Of a stretch of 5,797 bases of DNA, positions 1-5,709 are shown one piece after another (position 1 is the stretch's first letter; the number at the start of each line of letters is the position of its first letter). The position numbers and the translations under genes are program-made. Below the pieces are notes generated by a model. It saw only the letters and a program-made list of their open reading frames with translations, did not search any database and was not told the DNA's origin. Source of the DNA: JAYZQT01 sp964412235 (GTDB lineage: Bacteria; Pseudomonadota; Alphaproteobacteria; MPNO01; UBA830); NCBI GenBank assembly GCA_964412235.1, contig CAYPNT010000123.1, forward strand, positions 1-5,797. Reading direction: 5' to 3'.

Positions 1-153
1 GAAGACCTCAAAAAACGTGGATGGAAATTTATCGGTCCAACGCCCGCTTATTCCTTTATGCAGGCTATGGGCTTGGTCAACGATCACATAAAAGGTTGTT
101 TTGCGCACCCTCTCGTTGAGAGAGCTCGTCAAAGCTTCGTGCGACCACTTTAG
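1..153 (+). CDS. tag: DNA-3-methyladenine glycosylase I, C-terminal fragment
   Basis: The window opens inside this gene, so only the last 50 codons and the TAG stop (151-153) are visible. Tag is a base-excision repair enzyme of the cytoplasm that removes 3-methyladenine from alkylated DNA. The fragment carries the family's C-terminal signature: a KKRGWKFIGPT stretch, then YSFMQAMGLVNDH and GC. The His of NDH and the Cys four residues later (fragment residues 29 and 33) match the C-terminal half of the zinc 'snap' known from E. coli Tag (His175, Cys179); the N-terminal ligands lie outside the window. The tail after the Cys is short and ends normally, so the 3' end looks intact. It converges with the isomerase gene on the other strand, the two stops being 9 bp apart, with no convincing terminator between them. 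It is probably unrelated to the catabolic genes further on. Confidence 0.9.
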   Translation, partial: EDLKKRGWKFIGPTPAYSFMQAMGLVNDHIKGCFAHPLVERARQSFVRPL

Positions 154-162
154 AAATTTGGC

Positions 163-753
163 CTATTTCGACTCGTCAACGTCCGCAGCCACCCGCATTG
201 TGACTATTTTATCGGGATCGCTTACTGTCCCGTTTTGAGACGCATCGCCCTTTTTTATCTGGTCCACGTATTCCATTCCAGAAACTACCTTGCCCCAGAC
301 AGTATATTGGTTATCCAGGTGTGCGGAGTCGCCGAGCATTATAAAAAATTGGCTGTCCGCACTCGCTGGGTCCTGGGCACGAGCCATAGAAAGGATGCCT
401 CTTACATGTTTTTCCGAGGTAAATTCAGGAAGTAGTTTTTGACCAGAGCCCCCCGTACCGTTTCCATTCGGATCGCCGGTCTGCACCATAAAACCATCGA
501 TTACGCGGTGAAACAAAAGACCGTCGTAAAACTTTTGCCGTACTAATTCCTTAATGCGGTTTACGTGGTTAGGCGCAAGATCTGGCCTCATTTCTATAAC
601 GACACGCCCGTCCTTAGTCTCGAGATACAAAGTATTTTCTTTATCAGCAGCCATTCCAAAACCCATCATTATAATCAAAAACCACAAACTCACACCCAGA
701 ATACCAAGGGTCTTTAGTCCAAAATTCTCATTTATTCTGGATGTTCTATTCAT
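163..753 (-). CDS. Exported cyclophilin-type peptidyl-prolyl cis-trans isomerase
   Basis: This 196-residue protein should catalyse cis-trans isomerisation of Xaa-Pro bonds and help folding. Residues 1-15 are basic and polar, residues 16-33 form a hydrophobic segment, and GMAA (33-36) offers a possible signal-peptidase cleavage, so the protein is predicted to be periplasmic or membrane-anchored. The cyclophilin domain spans about 40-190. It shows the FHRVIDGFMVQTGDP core with the catalytic Arg83 and with Phe88, Met89 and Gln91 lining the proline pocket, then the SQFFI segment (134-138) and the LDNQYTVWGKV segment (146-156). The position of human CypA Trp121 is His145, as is common in bacterial forms that bind cyclosporin poorly. 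The ATG at 751-753 is set by a very strong Shine-Dalgarno. The upstream gene on this strand ends 63 bp away behind a terminator, so independent transcription is likely. PpiA and PpiB cannot be told apart reliably here, so no symbol is given. Confidence 0.92.
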   Translation of the reverse strand: MNRTSRINENFGLKTLGILGVSLWFLIIMMGFGMAADKENTLYLETKDGRVVIEMRPDLAPNHVNRIKELVRQKFYDGLLFHRVIDGFMVQTGDPNGNGTGGSGQKLLPEFTSEKHVRGILSMARAQDPASADSQFFIMLGDSAHLDNQYTVWGKVVSGMEYVDQIKKGDASQNGTVSDPDKIVTMRVAADVDESK

Positions 754-760
754 ACAGCAT

Positions 761-771
761 TCACCTCCTTA
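761..771 (-). promoter_or_regulatory. Very strong Shine-Dalgarno of the isomerase gene
   Basis: On the minus strand this reads TAAGGAGGTGA, an uninterrupted 11-base match to the anti-Shine-Dalgarno end of bacterial 16S rRNA, 7 bases before the ATG at 751-753. It fixes the start codon and suggests efficient translation initiation. Confidence 0.85.
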
Positions 772-790
772 AGGCACTCACTACTCGGAT

Positions 791-815
791 AAAAAATGCC
801 CCACCCTGATGAGGC
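791..815 (-). terminator. Rho-independent terminator of the Pht5-like gene
   Basis: On the minus strand, one base after the TAG stop of the Pht5-like gene (817-819), an 18-base hairpin (798-815) can form. The arms GCCTCA and TGGGGC pair over 6 bp including one G-U, closing a 6-base loop. It is followed by one A and six Ts (791-796). Hairpin plus T-run is the classical intrinsic terminator form. The stem is short, so some read-through into the isomerase gene is possible. Confidence 0.65.
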
Positions 816-816
816 C

Positions 817-1815
817 CTAAATTACGAACTCGCTCAATGCTTCCGGTGCGTAGAGTTCCTCCGGAGTTAGTTTCCGGTGGGTCACACCCTGCTCGTCGCA
901 ATATTGCAAAAAAGCCTCGATTGTAACCCGACTTGGCTCGACGCCATACGGCCAAATACCATTATTCCCGAAAACCGTCTCGGCCGTGCGTTCGGCGTTA
1001 ACATACCCCCAGGGAACGGGAATTTGTGAAGCTGTTACACTGGTCAAACGTGCAACTGACAGGTCCCTAGCTTCCTCGAAAGCCGTCATAAGATTGCGCG
1101 CTATCCACGGATACTCTTCATAGACATCCCGCTTGATCGCAATGGTATGCATGATTGGATAGATACCCGTTTCGCGAAAGTATTCTTCCTCCAATTCCCG
1201 ATAATCAGGCATTAGCCTCGTGATACCCGAATTGTCGATCTCAAATTCGTGAGGTGGGTGAGCTGAAATCATGCAATCAATCTCACCTGACAGTAGCATT
1301 TCCACTAAGGATTTATCAGCTACCTGGGTATAATTGACCCCCTCTGGTAAATTAAGATTTGCCATTTCCACGCGTCCCGGCGCATTCACACCGGCTTGTA
1401 CCCATTCAACATCATCCAGTTTCGCGCCACCCTGATGGTGTAACCAGCCCCGAGCGTAGACCGTGGCAGTTTGAGACCACTCGGGGATCCCTATACGCTT
1501 ACCTTTCAAATCACTGGAAACCTTAATACTTCCATCTGATCGAATGTAGAACGCTGAGTGGCGGAACACGCGGCTAACGAAAACCGGAATGCCCGTGATA
1601 GGCGGATTATCCTGGGACATGATCGAACAATATTTAGCAAACGAAAGTTCAGACACATCCCACTCAAAGGATTTGGCAAACCTATAGAAAATTTCTTCCA
1701 CTTCCATTTGGAGATGGGTTATTTCGATTCCCTTTGGCTTCACTTGTCCACTTGCAATATCTCGAATGTGGTCATAGTCCCAAGTCGCCATAGTTAGGTG
1801 AATGTCATTATGCAT
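817..1815 (-). CDS. 4,5-dihydroxyphthalate decarboxylase-like (Pht5-type) PBP-fold protein
   Basis: This 332-residue protein resembles 4,5-dihydroxyphthalate decarboxylase (Pht5), a non-oxidative aromatic decarboxylase built on the type II periplasmic-binding-protein fold; relatives are often named ABC transporter substrate-binding proteins. Family-like segments are the N-terminal strand (6-13), ELSFAKY (56-62), SRVFRHS (81-87), DLKGKRIGIPEW (102-113), the TATVYARGWL helix (116-125), PIMHT with His223 and YPWIARNL (235-242). There is no signal peptide, which argues for a cytoplasmic enzyme or sensor rather than a transport receptor. I chose the ATG at 1813-1815 because GGAG lies 6 bases upstream; a TTG at 1828-1830 would add five residues, but that stretch contains the GGAG. 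The gene diverges from the three-gene operon to its right and is followed by a terminator. Actual decarboxylase activity and substrate are unproven; a binding role for another aromatic or carboxylic compound is the main alternative. Confidence 0.78.
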   Translation of the reverse strand: MHNDIHLTMATWDYDHIRDIASGQVKPKGIEITHLQMEVEEIFYRFAKSFEWDVSELSFAKYCSIMSQDNPPITGIPVFVSRVFRHSAFYIRSDGSIKVSSDLKGKRIGIPEWSQTATVYARGWLHHQGGAKLDDVEWVQAGVNAPGRVEMANLNLPEGVNYTQVADKSLVEMLLSGEIDCMISAHPPHEFEIDNSGITRLMPDYRELEEEYFRETGIYPIMHTIAIKRDVYEEYPWIARNLMTAFEEARDLSVARLTSVTASQIPVPWGYVNAERTAETVFGNNGIWPYGVEPSRVTIEAFLQYCDEQGVTHRKLTPEELYAPEALSEFVI

Positions 1816-1821
1816 CAATTT

Positions 1822-1825
1822 CTCC
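1822..1825 (-). promoter_or_regulatory. Shine-Dalgarno deciding the Pht5-like start
   Basis: GGAG on the minus strand sits 6 bases before the ATG at 1813-1815. It lies downstream of the alternative TTG at 1828-1830, so it can serve only the ATG. This favours the 332-residue form. Confidence 0.7.
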
Positions 1826-1849
1826 GTCAAACTCGTTTACCGTTAAGCT

Positions 1850-1870
1850 GAACCAACCCTGAACAACCCA
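1850..1870. repeat. Imperfect tandem repeat in the leader of the Pht5-like gene
   Basis: GAACCAACCCT (1850-1860) is followed at once by GAACAACCCA (1861-1870); the copies differ by one extra C and by the last base. The centres are about one DNA helical turn apart, which suits a regulator binding two half-sites, but the repeat is short and may be chance. Confidence 0.35.
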
Positions 1871-1983
1871 AAATACAGTTCCTAGTAAAACTTCCTTTTT
1901 AGGTCAAAAACGTATTTAAAGGATATATACACGGAAAATAAACAAGGTACATTTGAAAGTACTACGCCCTCCTGTTTCTAAAC

Positions 1984-1987
1984 GAGG
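1984..1987 (+). promoter_or_regulatory. Shine-Dalgarno deciding the Fe-S protein start
   Basis: GAGG lies 7 bases before the ATG at 1995-1997. A TTG immediately before it (1992-1994) is in frame, but ATG has the better spacing and codon. Confidence 0.6.
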
Positions 1988-1994
1988 ATAATTG

Positions 1995-2909
1995 ATGCCC
2001 ACAAAAAACGATATTGACCCACAGGCAGCGAAAAAAGCTGTACTCGACTACTGCCTCAAAAAGGGTGCCTTGGTTGCCGGTGTAGCCGACATAAAAGCCG
2101 TCGAACGTATCGCCCCGGAAGGCCACAAGCCGAGTGATTTATGGCCGCGCGCTAAGTCAATTATTTCTGTGGGTGTAGGGGGTCAAACGCAAGGTGCATG
2201 GCAAATTCCAGCAAAAGCACTTGGTTACTTTGGATCAACGGAAGTGCGGGCGTATACGATAGCTTATGGATGTGCCTTCTACATTGAAAATAAATACGGA
2301 AAGCGCGCTCTTTACTGCCCACCGGACATGGATACTGAAGCCGGGCCTCGTGTTCCATTTCAAAGCTTAAAACTCCACGCCGAGCTTGCGGGGATCGGCG
2401 CACGGTCGCTAGCCGGCGATATATTATTGCACCCTGAATTTGGTTACATGTATTTCGCATCGATTTTTACCGAGCTTGAATTACCGCCGGACGAGCCGAT
2501 GGCGGATAACCCATGTCCGACTACCTCGTGCGTCGAGCTTTTTCGACAATCGGGTCAAACGCCTTGTATGAAATTCTGTCCGGTTCAATGCCTGTCAGGC
2601 GATATCGACGAAGACGGCAATCAAACCGAAATGCGGTATGATATGGCTGCGTGTGCCGAGATGACACAGCAGTTTGAAGCCGTGCCGGGCGTACTTTCAG
2701 ACGCGATAAGAGCCGAAGACGAAGAAGAACGTGAGGATCTCCTATTCGACGCAGAAAATAAGATCCTTTGGTATAAAATGTCCGTCGGCTCAGGTGGACT
2801 TTTGGGCCAGTGCTTCGAATGTATGCGCGTTTGCCCCATTGCCAATCAGGCGCCACAGGCTGACCCAATCAGGCGCTATGAAACACGAATGGCCGACGCA
2901 GGAGAATAA
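1995..2909 (+). CDS. QueG/reductive-dehalogenase-like double [4Fe-4S] protein
   Basis: This 304-residue protein resembles epoxyqueuosine reductase (QueG) and the C-terminal part of reductive dehalogenases. The N-terminal part has the family-like WPRAKSIISVGVG strand region (about residues 51-63), and HAELAGIG followed by LLHPEFG corresponds to QueG's AGLGWIGKN...LLL.PEFG stretch. The iron-sulphur region holds Cys174, 179, 191, 195 (followed by Pro), 199 and 220, then Cys273-x2-Cys276-x3-Cys280-Pro. This fits two [4Fe-4S] clusters, but the first motif is spread out as C-x4-C-x11-C-x3-C rather than C-x2-C-x2-C-x3-C. There is no Tat signal or membrane segment, so it is cytoplasmic. A corrinoid cofactor is known for QueG and RdhA but cannot be confirmed here. 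It is the first gene of a tight operon, 2 bp before the ligase, so a reductive step in that pathway is a fair inference. Queuosine synthesis is less likely given the neighbours and the divergent motif. Confidence 0.75.
   Translation: MPTKNDIDPQAAKKAVLDYCLKKGALVAGVADIKAVERIAPEGHKPSDLWPRAKSIISVGVGGQTQGAWQIPAKALGYFGSTEVRAYTIAYGCAFYIENKYGKRALYCPPDMDTEAGPRVPFQSLKLHAELAGIGARSLAGDILLHPEFGYMYFASIFTELELPPDEPMADNPCPTTSCVELFRQSGQTPCMKFCPVQCLSGDIDEDGNQTEMRYDMAACAEMTQQFEAVPGVLSDAIRAEDEEEREDLLFDAENKILWYKMSVGSGGLLGQCFECMRVCPIANQAPQADPIRRYETRMADAGE
2901..2904 (+). promoter_or_regulatory. Shine-Dalgarno deciding the ligase GTG start
   Basis: GGAG lies within the last codons of the Fe-S gene and 7 bases before the GTG at 2912-2914. 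It supports GTG initiation and the long N-terminal extension, and indicates translational coupling of the two genes. Confidence 0.65.
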
Positions 2910-2911
2910 TT

Positions 2912-4873
2912 GTGACGCGCGGGTTAAAACGCAGCCAAACCGGAATCTCTGAAGAGATGATCCAAACCTATGGCGATGCGATATTTGATATGAGCCACAA
3001 CATTCAGGTTCGCCGTGGTGACCCTGTTCGAGAGTTAGACTGGGAAGAAATTGAAAAACAAAGGCCCGGAACCGGGATGTCAGATGCAGAACTGGCGCGT
3101 CGTTTCGGTCTGACGCACGATCAGGTTACGTACATCAGAACGATAATGGAGCGGCGCCGGTTTAAGCGGCAGAATTATCATCGCCTCTATGACCTTGGAG
3201 GTGGCAAGCGTTTCCGGACAGAACGTTTCACCCCACACGAAGAAAGATTTGAGTTTAGTCCAAATGCCGTTGAGTTGCGAAAGGCCCTTGATTTTGACCC
3301 CCGTGTTGCGACCAAGTACTTGCAGGATGGCTCATGGAATGGAGATACTGTTTCGGCCTGGCTTGATAAGTGGGTAGACAAAACACCGAACGCCGTCGCC
3401 GTATGTGGCTCCGGCGGTAATATAACGTATGAAGAGCAACATGAGCGTTCCCTTCGCCTGGCGAACAGCTTGTTAGCACTCGGAATAAGAAAAGGCGACG
3501 TCGTTGCGATTCAACTACCCAATACACCAGACTTCGTGACATCTTATTTTGCTATCACGATGATCGGCGCTGTTATTTCGACGATGCATATGCCCTATCG
3601 TATCGGGGAGCTTGAACCATTAATTAAGTACGCGAAAGCTCGAGCCGTAATCTGTTCTGAAGCTTCTGAGAAATATAATGCGCCCGAAATAATGCTGGAA
3701 CTTTCCGAGAGGATTGAGACGCTTGACACTATCATGGTGGCCTCGAATTCAGCGCCAAGCGAAACGCTATCATTACGTCAATTAATTAGTGGCGGATCGC
3801 TCGACGCTATAAAAGAACCACCAGTTGCTTCGGATCCGGCTGTTCTCTGTTTCACTTCCGGTACCTCAACATCACCAAAGGCCGTCATCCATAACTACCA
3901 AACGCTGCTAGCAAACAACCGAATTGCCGGACCAATCTACAATCTCACCGAGAACGATAAAGTTTTAGGTGGACCTCCTTTCACGCACGCGTTCGGGCTT
4001 TGTGTGATCAATCTAACCCTAATGGCCGGCGCAAGCAGTCTTCTCATGCCAGCTTTTACCCCCCCTTCCCTCGTTCAACTGATCGAGAAGGAAAAACCCA
4101 CGGTGTTATTTGTTGCGCCAGCCCATATTGCCGCATGTCATAAACAAGACCTAATCGAAAATTCAGACTTTTCATCTGTTCGTATGGCCACAATTTCAGG
4201 CGCTGTCTGCGCATCCGAAATCGCTTATGTTTTAGACGATGCGTTACCCAACGGTACAGTCGGGCAGATGTGGGGAATGACGGAGTGTTTTATGGGGTTA
4301 CATACGCCGTTCGATAGCTCCGCGGATATCCGTTGTGAAACCCTGGGAAAGACGACACCCACGTTCGAGGCACGTCTAATGCGCGATAATGGATCGGTCG
4401 CAAAAGGAGACGAAGAGGGTGAACTGGAAATAAAAGGCTGTTCTGTTTTTGCCGGATATTTGAATAACGACGATGCCAATCGCGTGGCATTTACGGGAGA
4501 TGGCTGGTTTCGGACGGGCGATCTCGCCAAACAAGATACCAACGGAAACTTTCGGATTACCGGACGCACAAAGGACCTAATTAACCGGGGCGGCATCAAG
4601 ATAAACCCCACAGATGTCGAGTCTATAATAGACAAACACCCTGCCGTCTTTATGTCCGCCATTGCTCCTATTGCGGACAAGACCTATGGTGAAAAATCAT
4701 GTGTTTATATTGAGTTAAATAACAATTTTGATATTTCACTTAAAGAAATATGTGGCTGGTTGGATCAACACAACGTGACAAAAATGAAGTGGCCCGAACA
4801 ACTAGAAATCGTAAAACATATGCCAATGACCCCGACCCGAAAAGTCATTAAAAGTTCGCTTAGGCCAGCTTAG
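2912..4873 (+). CDS. AMP-forming acyl-CoA ligase with N-terminal HTH-like extension
   Basis: This 653-residue enzyme of the ANL superfamily should activate a carboxylic acid to its acyl-adenylate and then CoA thioester. The adenylation core begins near residue 140 and shows the P-loop TSGTSTSPKAV (315-325), GGPPFTHAFGL (353-363), GMTE (455-458), the WFRTGD box (532-537) and GRTKDLINRGGIKINP (551-566), which includes the hinge region. The C-terminal catalytic-lysine motif reads PTRK with Lys644, the usual Gly before the Lys being Arg643. The HAFGL segment resembles cyclohexanecarboxylate- and medium-chain acyl-CoA ligases, but the substrate is not readable. About 135 residues precede the core, longer than typical relatives. 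They contain a helix-turn-helix-like stretch (56-76) and a basic patch leading to YHRLYDLGGGKRFR (89-102). The GTG start is supported by its Shine-Dalgarno; Met16 (2957) is the first ATG alternative. It is the second gene of the operon, 2 bp after the Fe-S gene and 21 bp before the hydrolase. Confidence 0.88.
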   Translation: MTRGLKRSQTGISEEMIQTYGDAIFDMSHNIQVRRGDPVRELDWEEIEKQRPGTGMSDAELARRFGLTHDQVTYIRTIMERRRFKRQNYHRLYDLGGGKRFRTERFTPHEERFEFSPNAVELRKALDFDPRVATKYLQDGSWNGDTVSAWLDKWVDKTPNAVAVCGSGGNITYEEQHERSLRLANSLLALGIRKGDVVAIQLPNTPDFVTSYFAITMIGAVISTMHMPYRIGELEPLIKYAKARAVICSEASEKYNAPEIMLELSERIETLDTIMVASNSAPSETLSLRQLISGGSLDAIKEPPVASDPAVLCFTSGTSTSPKAVIHNYQTLLANNRIAGPIYNLTENDKVLGGPPFTHAFGLCVINLTLMAGASSLLMPAFTPPSLVQLIEKEKPTVLFVAPAHIAACHKQDLIENSDFSSVRMATISGAVCASEIAYVLDDALPNGTVGQMWGMTECFMGLHTPFDSSADIRCETLGKTTPTFEARLMRDNGSVAKGDEEGELEIKGCSVFAGYLNNDDANRVAFTGDGWFRTGDLAKQDTNGNFRITGRTKDLINRGGIKINPTDVESIIDKHPAVFMSAIAPIADKTYGEKSCVYIELNNNFDISLKEICGWLDQHNVTKMKWPEQLEIVKHMPMTPTRKVIKSSLRPA

Positions 4874-4894
4874 ACTGATCGATTGTTATAGCAA

Positions 4895-5584
4895 ATGAAG
4901 TACACTTTTCCGACACCCACAATACCGTCAATCCCTGTCCTCGGAAGCGCGGAAAGGTTTCCTGTACGCCGAATATACACAATTGGCAGAAATTACGCCG
5001 ACCATGCCGCGGAAACCGGATTAGGTTCAGAGGGCCAACCTAGTCCCGGAATTTCTCTAAAACCAAGTGATTCTATTTGGGTTGAGGCTCGGGAACTCCC
5101 CTACCCGCCGATGACGGAACAACTGGACCCCGAAATAGAATTGGTCGTCGCGATCGGCCGCGATGGAAAAAACATAAACGAGAGCGACGCGTTAGGGCAC
5201 GTCTTCGGATATGCTGTCGGATATGACATGATCAGGCGTGACCTAATGCGCGAATGTATCGCCAATGAACACTCCTGGGACCTCTGCAAAAGCTTCTCCG
5301 GCGCATCCCCTGTCAGCGAGATACGCCCAGCATCCGACTTTGGCCACCCACACTCAGGAGAGATAACACTAAAAATTAACGGTGAATTGCAACAGCAAGG
5401 TAATTTATCTCAGATGATCTGGGGCACAGCCGACATTATTGCACGACTATCTAACTATTGCTCACTTTGCGCTGGCGATATTGTTTTTACAGGAACGCCG
5501 AAGGGACCAAGGGCAGTCGATCGGGGTGACCAATTGTCTGGAGTCATAGAAGGTGTCGGAGAGCTTGAATTGACGATTGTATAA
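4895..5584 (+). CDS. FAH-family hydrolase, fumarylpyruvate hydrolase/acylpyruvase-like
   Basis: This 229-residue protein has the usual length of single-domain fumarylacetoacetate-hydrolase-family enzymes, cytoplasmic Mg2+-dependent hydrolases of 2,4-dioxo acids. The N-terminal PSIPVLG...FPVRRIYTIGRNYADHAAE is typical of bacterial fumarylpyruvate hydrolases, the last enzyme of the gentisate route. The metal ligands appear as Glu80-x-Glu82 and Asp111, with the same 29-residue spacing as FAHD1 (Glu70 to Asp99). His37 and Glu40 match the FAHD1 His30/Glu33 catalytic dyad, and Lys132 in KSFSGASPVS matches its active-site Lys. The FTGTPKG turn is present near the C-terminus. All key residues seem intact. 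The ATG follows the ligase stop by 21 bp with no clear Shine-Dalgarno, and an in-frame TAG at 4889-4891 rules out an earlier start, so translation may depend on coupling. The context suggests cleavage of a ring-fission product or related acylpyruvate; oxaloacetate decarboxylation is an alternative known for FAHD1. Confidence 0.87.
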   Translation: MKYTFPTPTIPSIPVLGSAERFPVRRIYTIGRNYADHAAETGLGSEGQPSPGISLKPSDSIWVEARELPYPPMTEQLDPEIELVVAIGRDGKNINESDALGHVFGYAVGYDMIRRDLMRECIANEHSWDLCKSFSGASPVSEIRPASDFGHPHSGEITLKINGELQQQGNLSQMIWGTADIIARLSNYCSLCAGDIVFTGTPKGPRAVDRGDQLSGVIEGVGELELTIV

Positions 5585-5653
5585 AGTCTTTGAAAATATC
5601 ACGGGTTTAATCGACCTATTAATCAATCGAATGTTTTAAACTTAAAAAAATAT

Positions 5654-5658
5654 AGGAG
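5654..5658 (+). promoter_or_regulatory. Shine-Dalgarno upstream of the TTG leader frame
   Basis: AGGAG lies 6 bases before the TTG at 5665-5667 but 40 bases before the likely transporter ATG (5699). A good site placed before a short out-of-frame reading frame is unusual and suggests either coupling or a frameshift. Confidence 0.45.
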
Positions 5659-5664
5659 TTAGCA

Positions 5665-5709
5665 TTGCAACCTGGTCCTCAACACGTTGAAATGGCTTAT
5701 GAAGGATAA
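5665..5709 (+). CDS. Possible 14-codon leader peptide before the transporter
   Basis: From TTG at 5665 a short frame encodes a 14-residue peptide (about QPGPQHVEMAYEG after the start) and ends at TAA 5707-5709. It has the best Shine-Dalgarno in this stretch (AGGAG, 6-base spacing) and overlaps the putative transporter start at 5699 by 11 bases in another frame. That layout is typical of translational coupling. It may instead be chance, or the true N-terminus of the transporter joined by a one-base frameshift. No known leader-peptide family is recognised. Confidence 0.25.
   Translation: MQPGPQHVEMAYEG

Larger units (their letters stand above)
1816..1994. promoter_or_regulatory. Divergent intergenic control region
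   Basis: This 179-bp stretch separates the divergent Pht5-like gene and the Fe-S/ligase/hydrolase operon, so it must carry both promoters. It is markedly more AT-rich than the flanking genes, mainly at 1870-1960. Candidate boxes are weak. On the minus strand TTGACC (1902-1907) has a poor -10, TAGGAA (1879-1884), at 17-bp spacing. On the plus strand TATATA (1924-1929) has only a 3/6 match at -35 (1901-1906). A GTAC-N8-GTAC element lies at 1947-1962 and a tandem repeat at 1850-1870. No coding sequence was seen. The role is inferred from gene orientation; the exact promoters are uncertain. Confidence 0.5.

Noticed and set aside
153..169. GAAAT/ATTTC hairpin over the tag and isomerase stops as a bidirectional terminator
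   Set aside because: The stem is only 5 bp and nearly all A-T, with no T-run on either side; too weak to call.
1558..1797. 79-codon plus-strand frame inside the Pht5-like gene
   Set aside because: It is antisense to conserved family segments and has no recognisable protein features.
2521..2868. 115-codon open frame on the minus strand inside the Fe-S gene
   Set aside because: It is antisense to the cysteine-rich region, rich in Arg and Leu with no family features, and has no support as a gene.
4225..4680. 151-codon open frame on the minus strand inside the ligase gene
   Set aside because: It lies antisense to strongly conserved ligase motifs, including GMTE, TGD and GRTKD; its translation shows no recognisable domain. 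It is a shadow frame.
1995..5584. CRISPR, toxin-antitoxin, phage-defence or mobile-element system
   Set aside because: No repeat-spacer array, transposase, nuclease, small paired genes or terminal inverted repeats were seen; the genes are metabolic enzymes.
5609..5630. Repeated AATCGA units and ATTAAT palindrome after the hydrolase gene
   Set aside because: Six-base repeats in AT-rich sequence are expected by chance; no hairpin with a T-run was found, so neither an operator nor a terminator is claimed.
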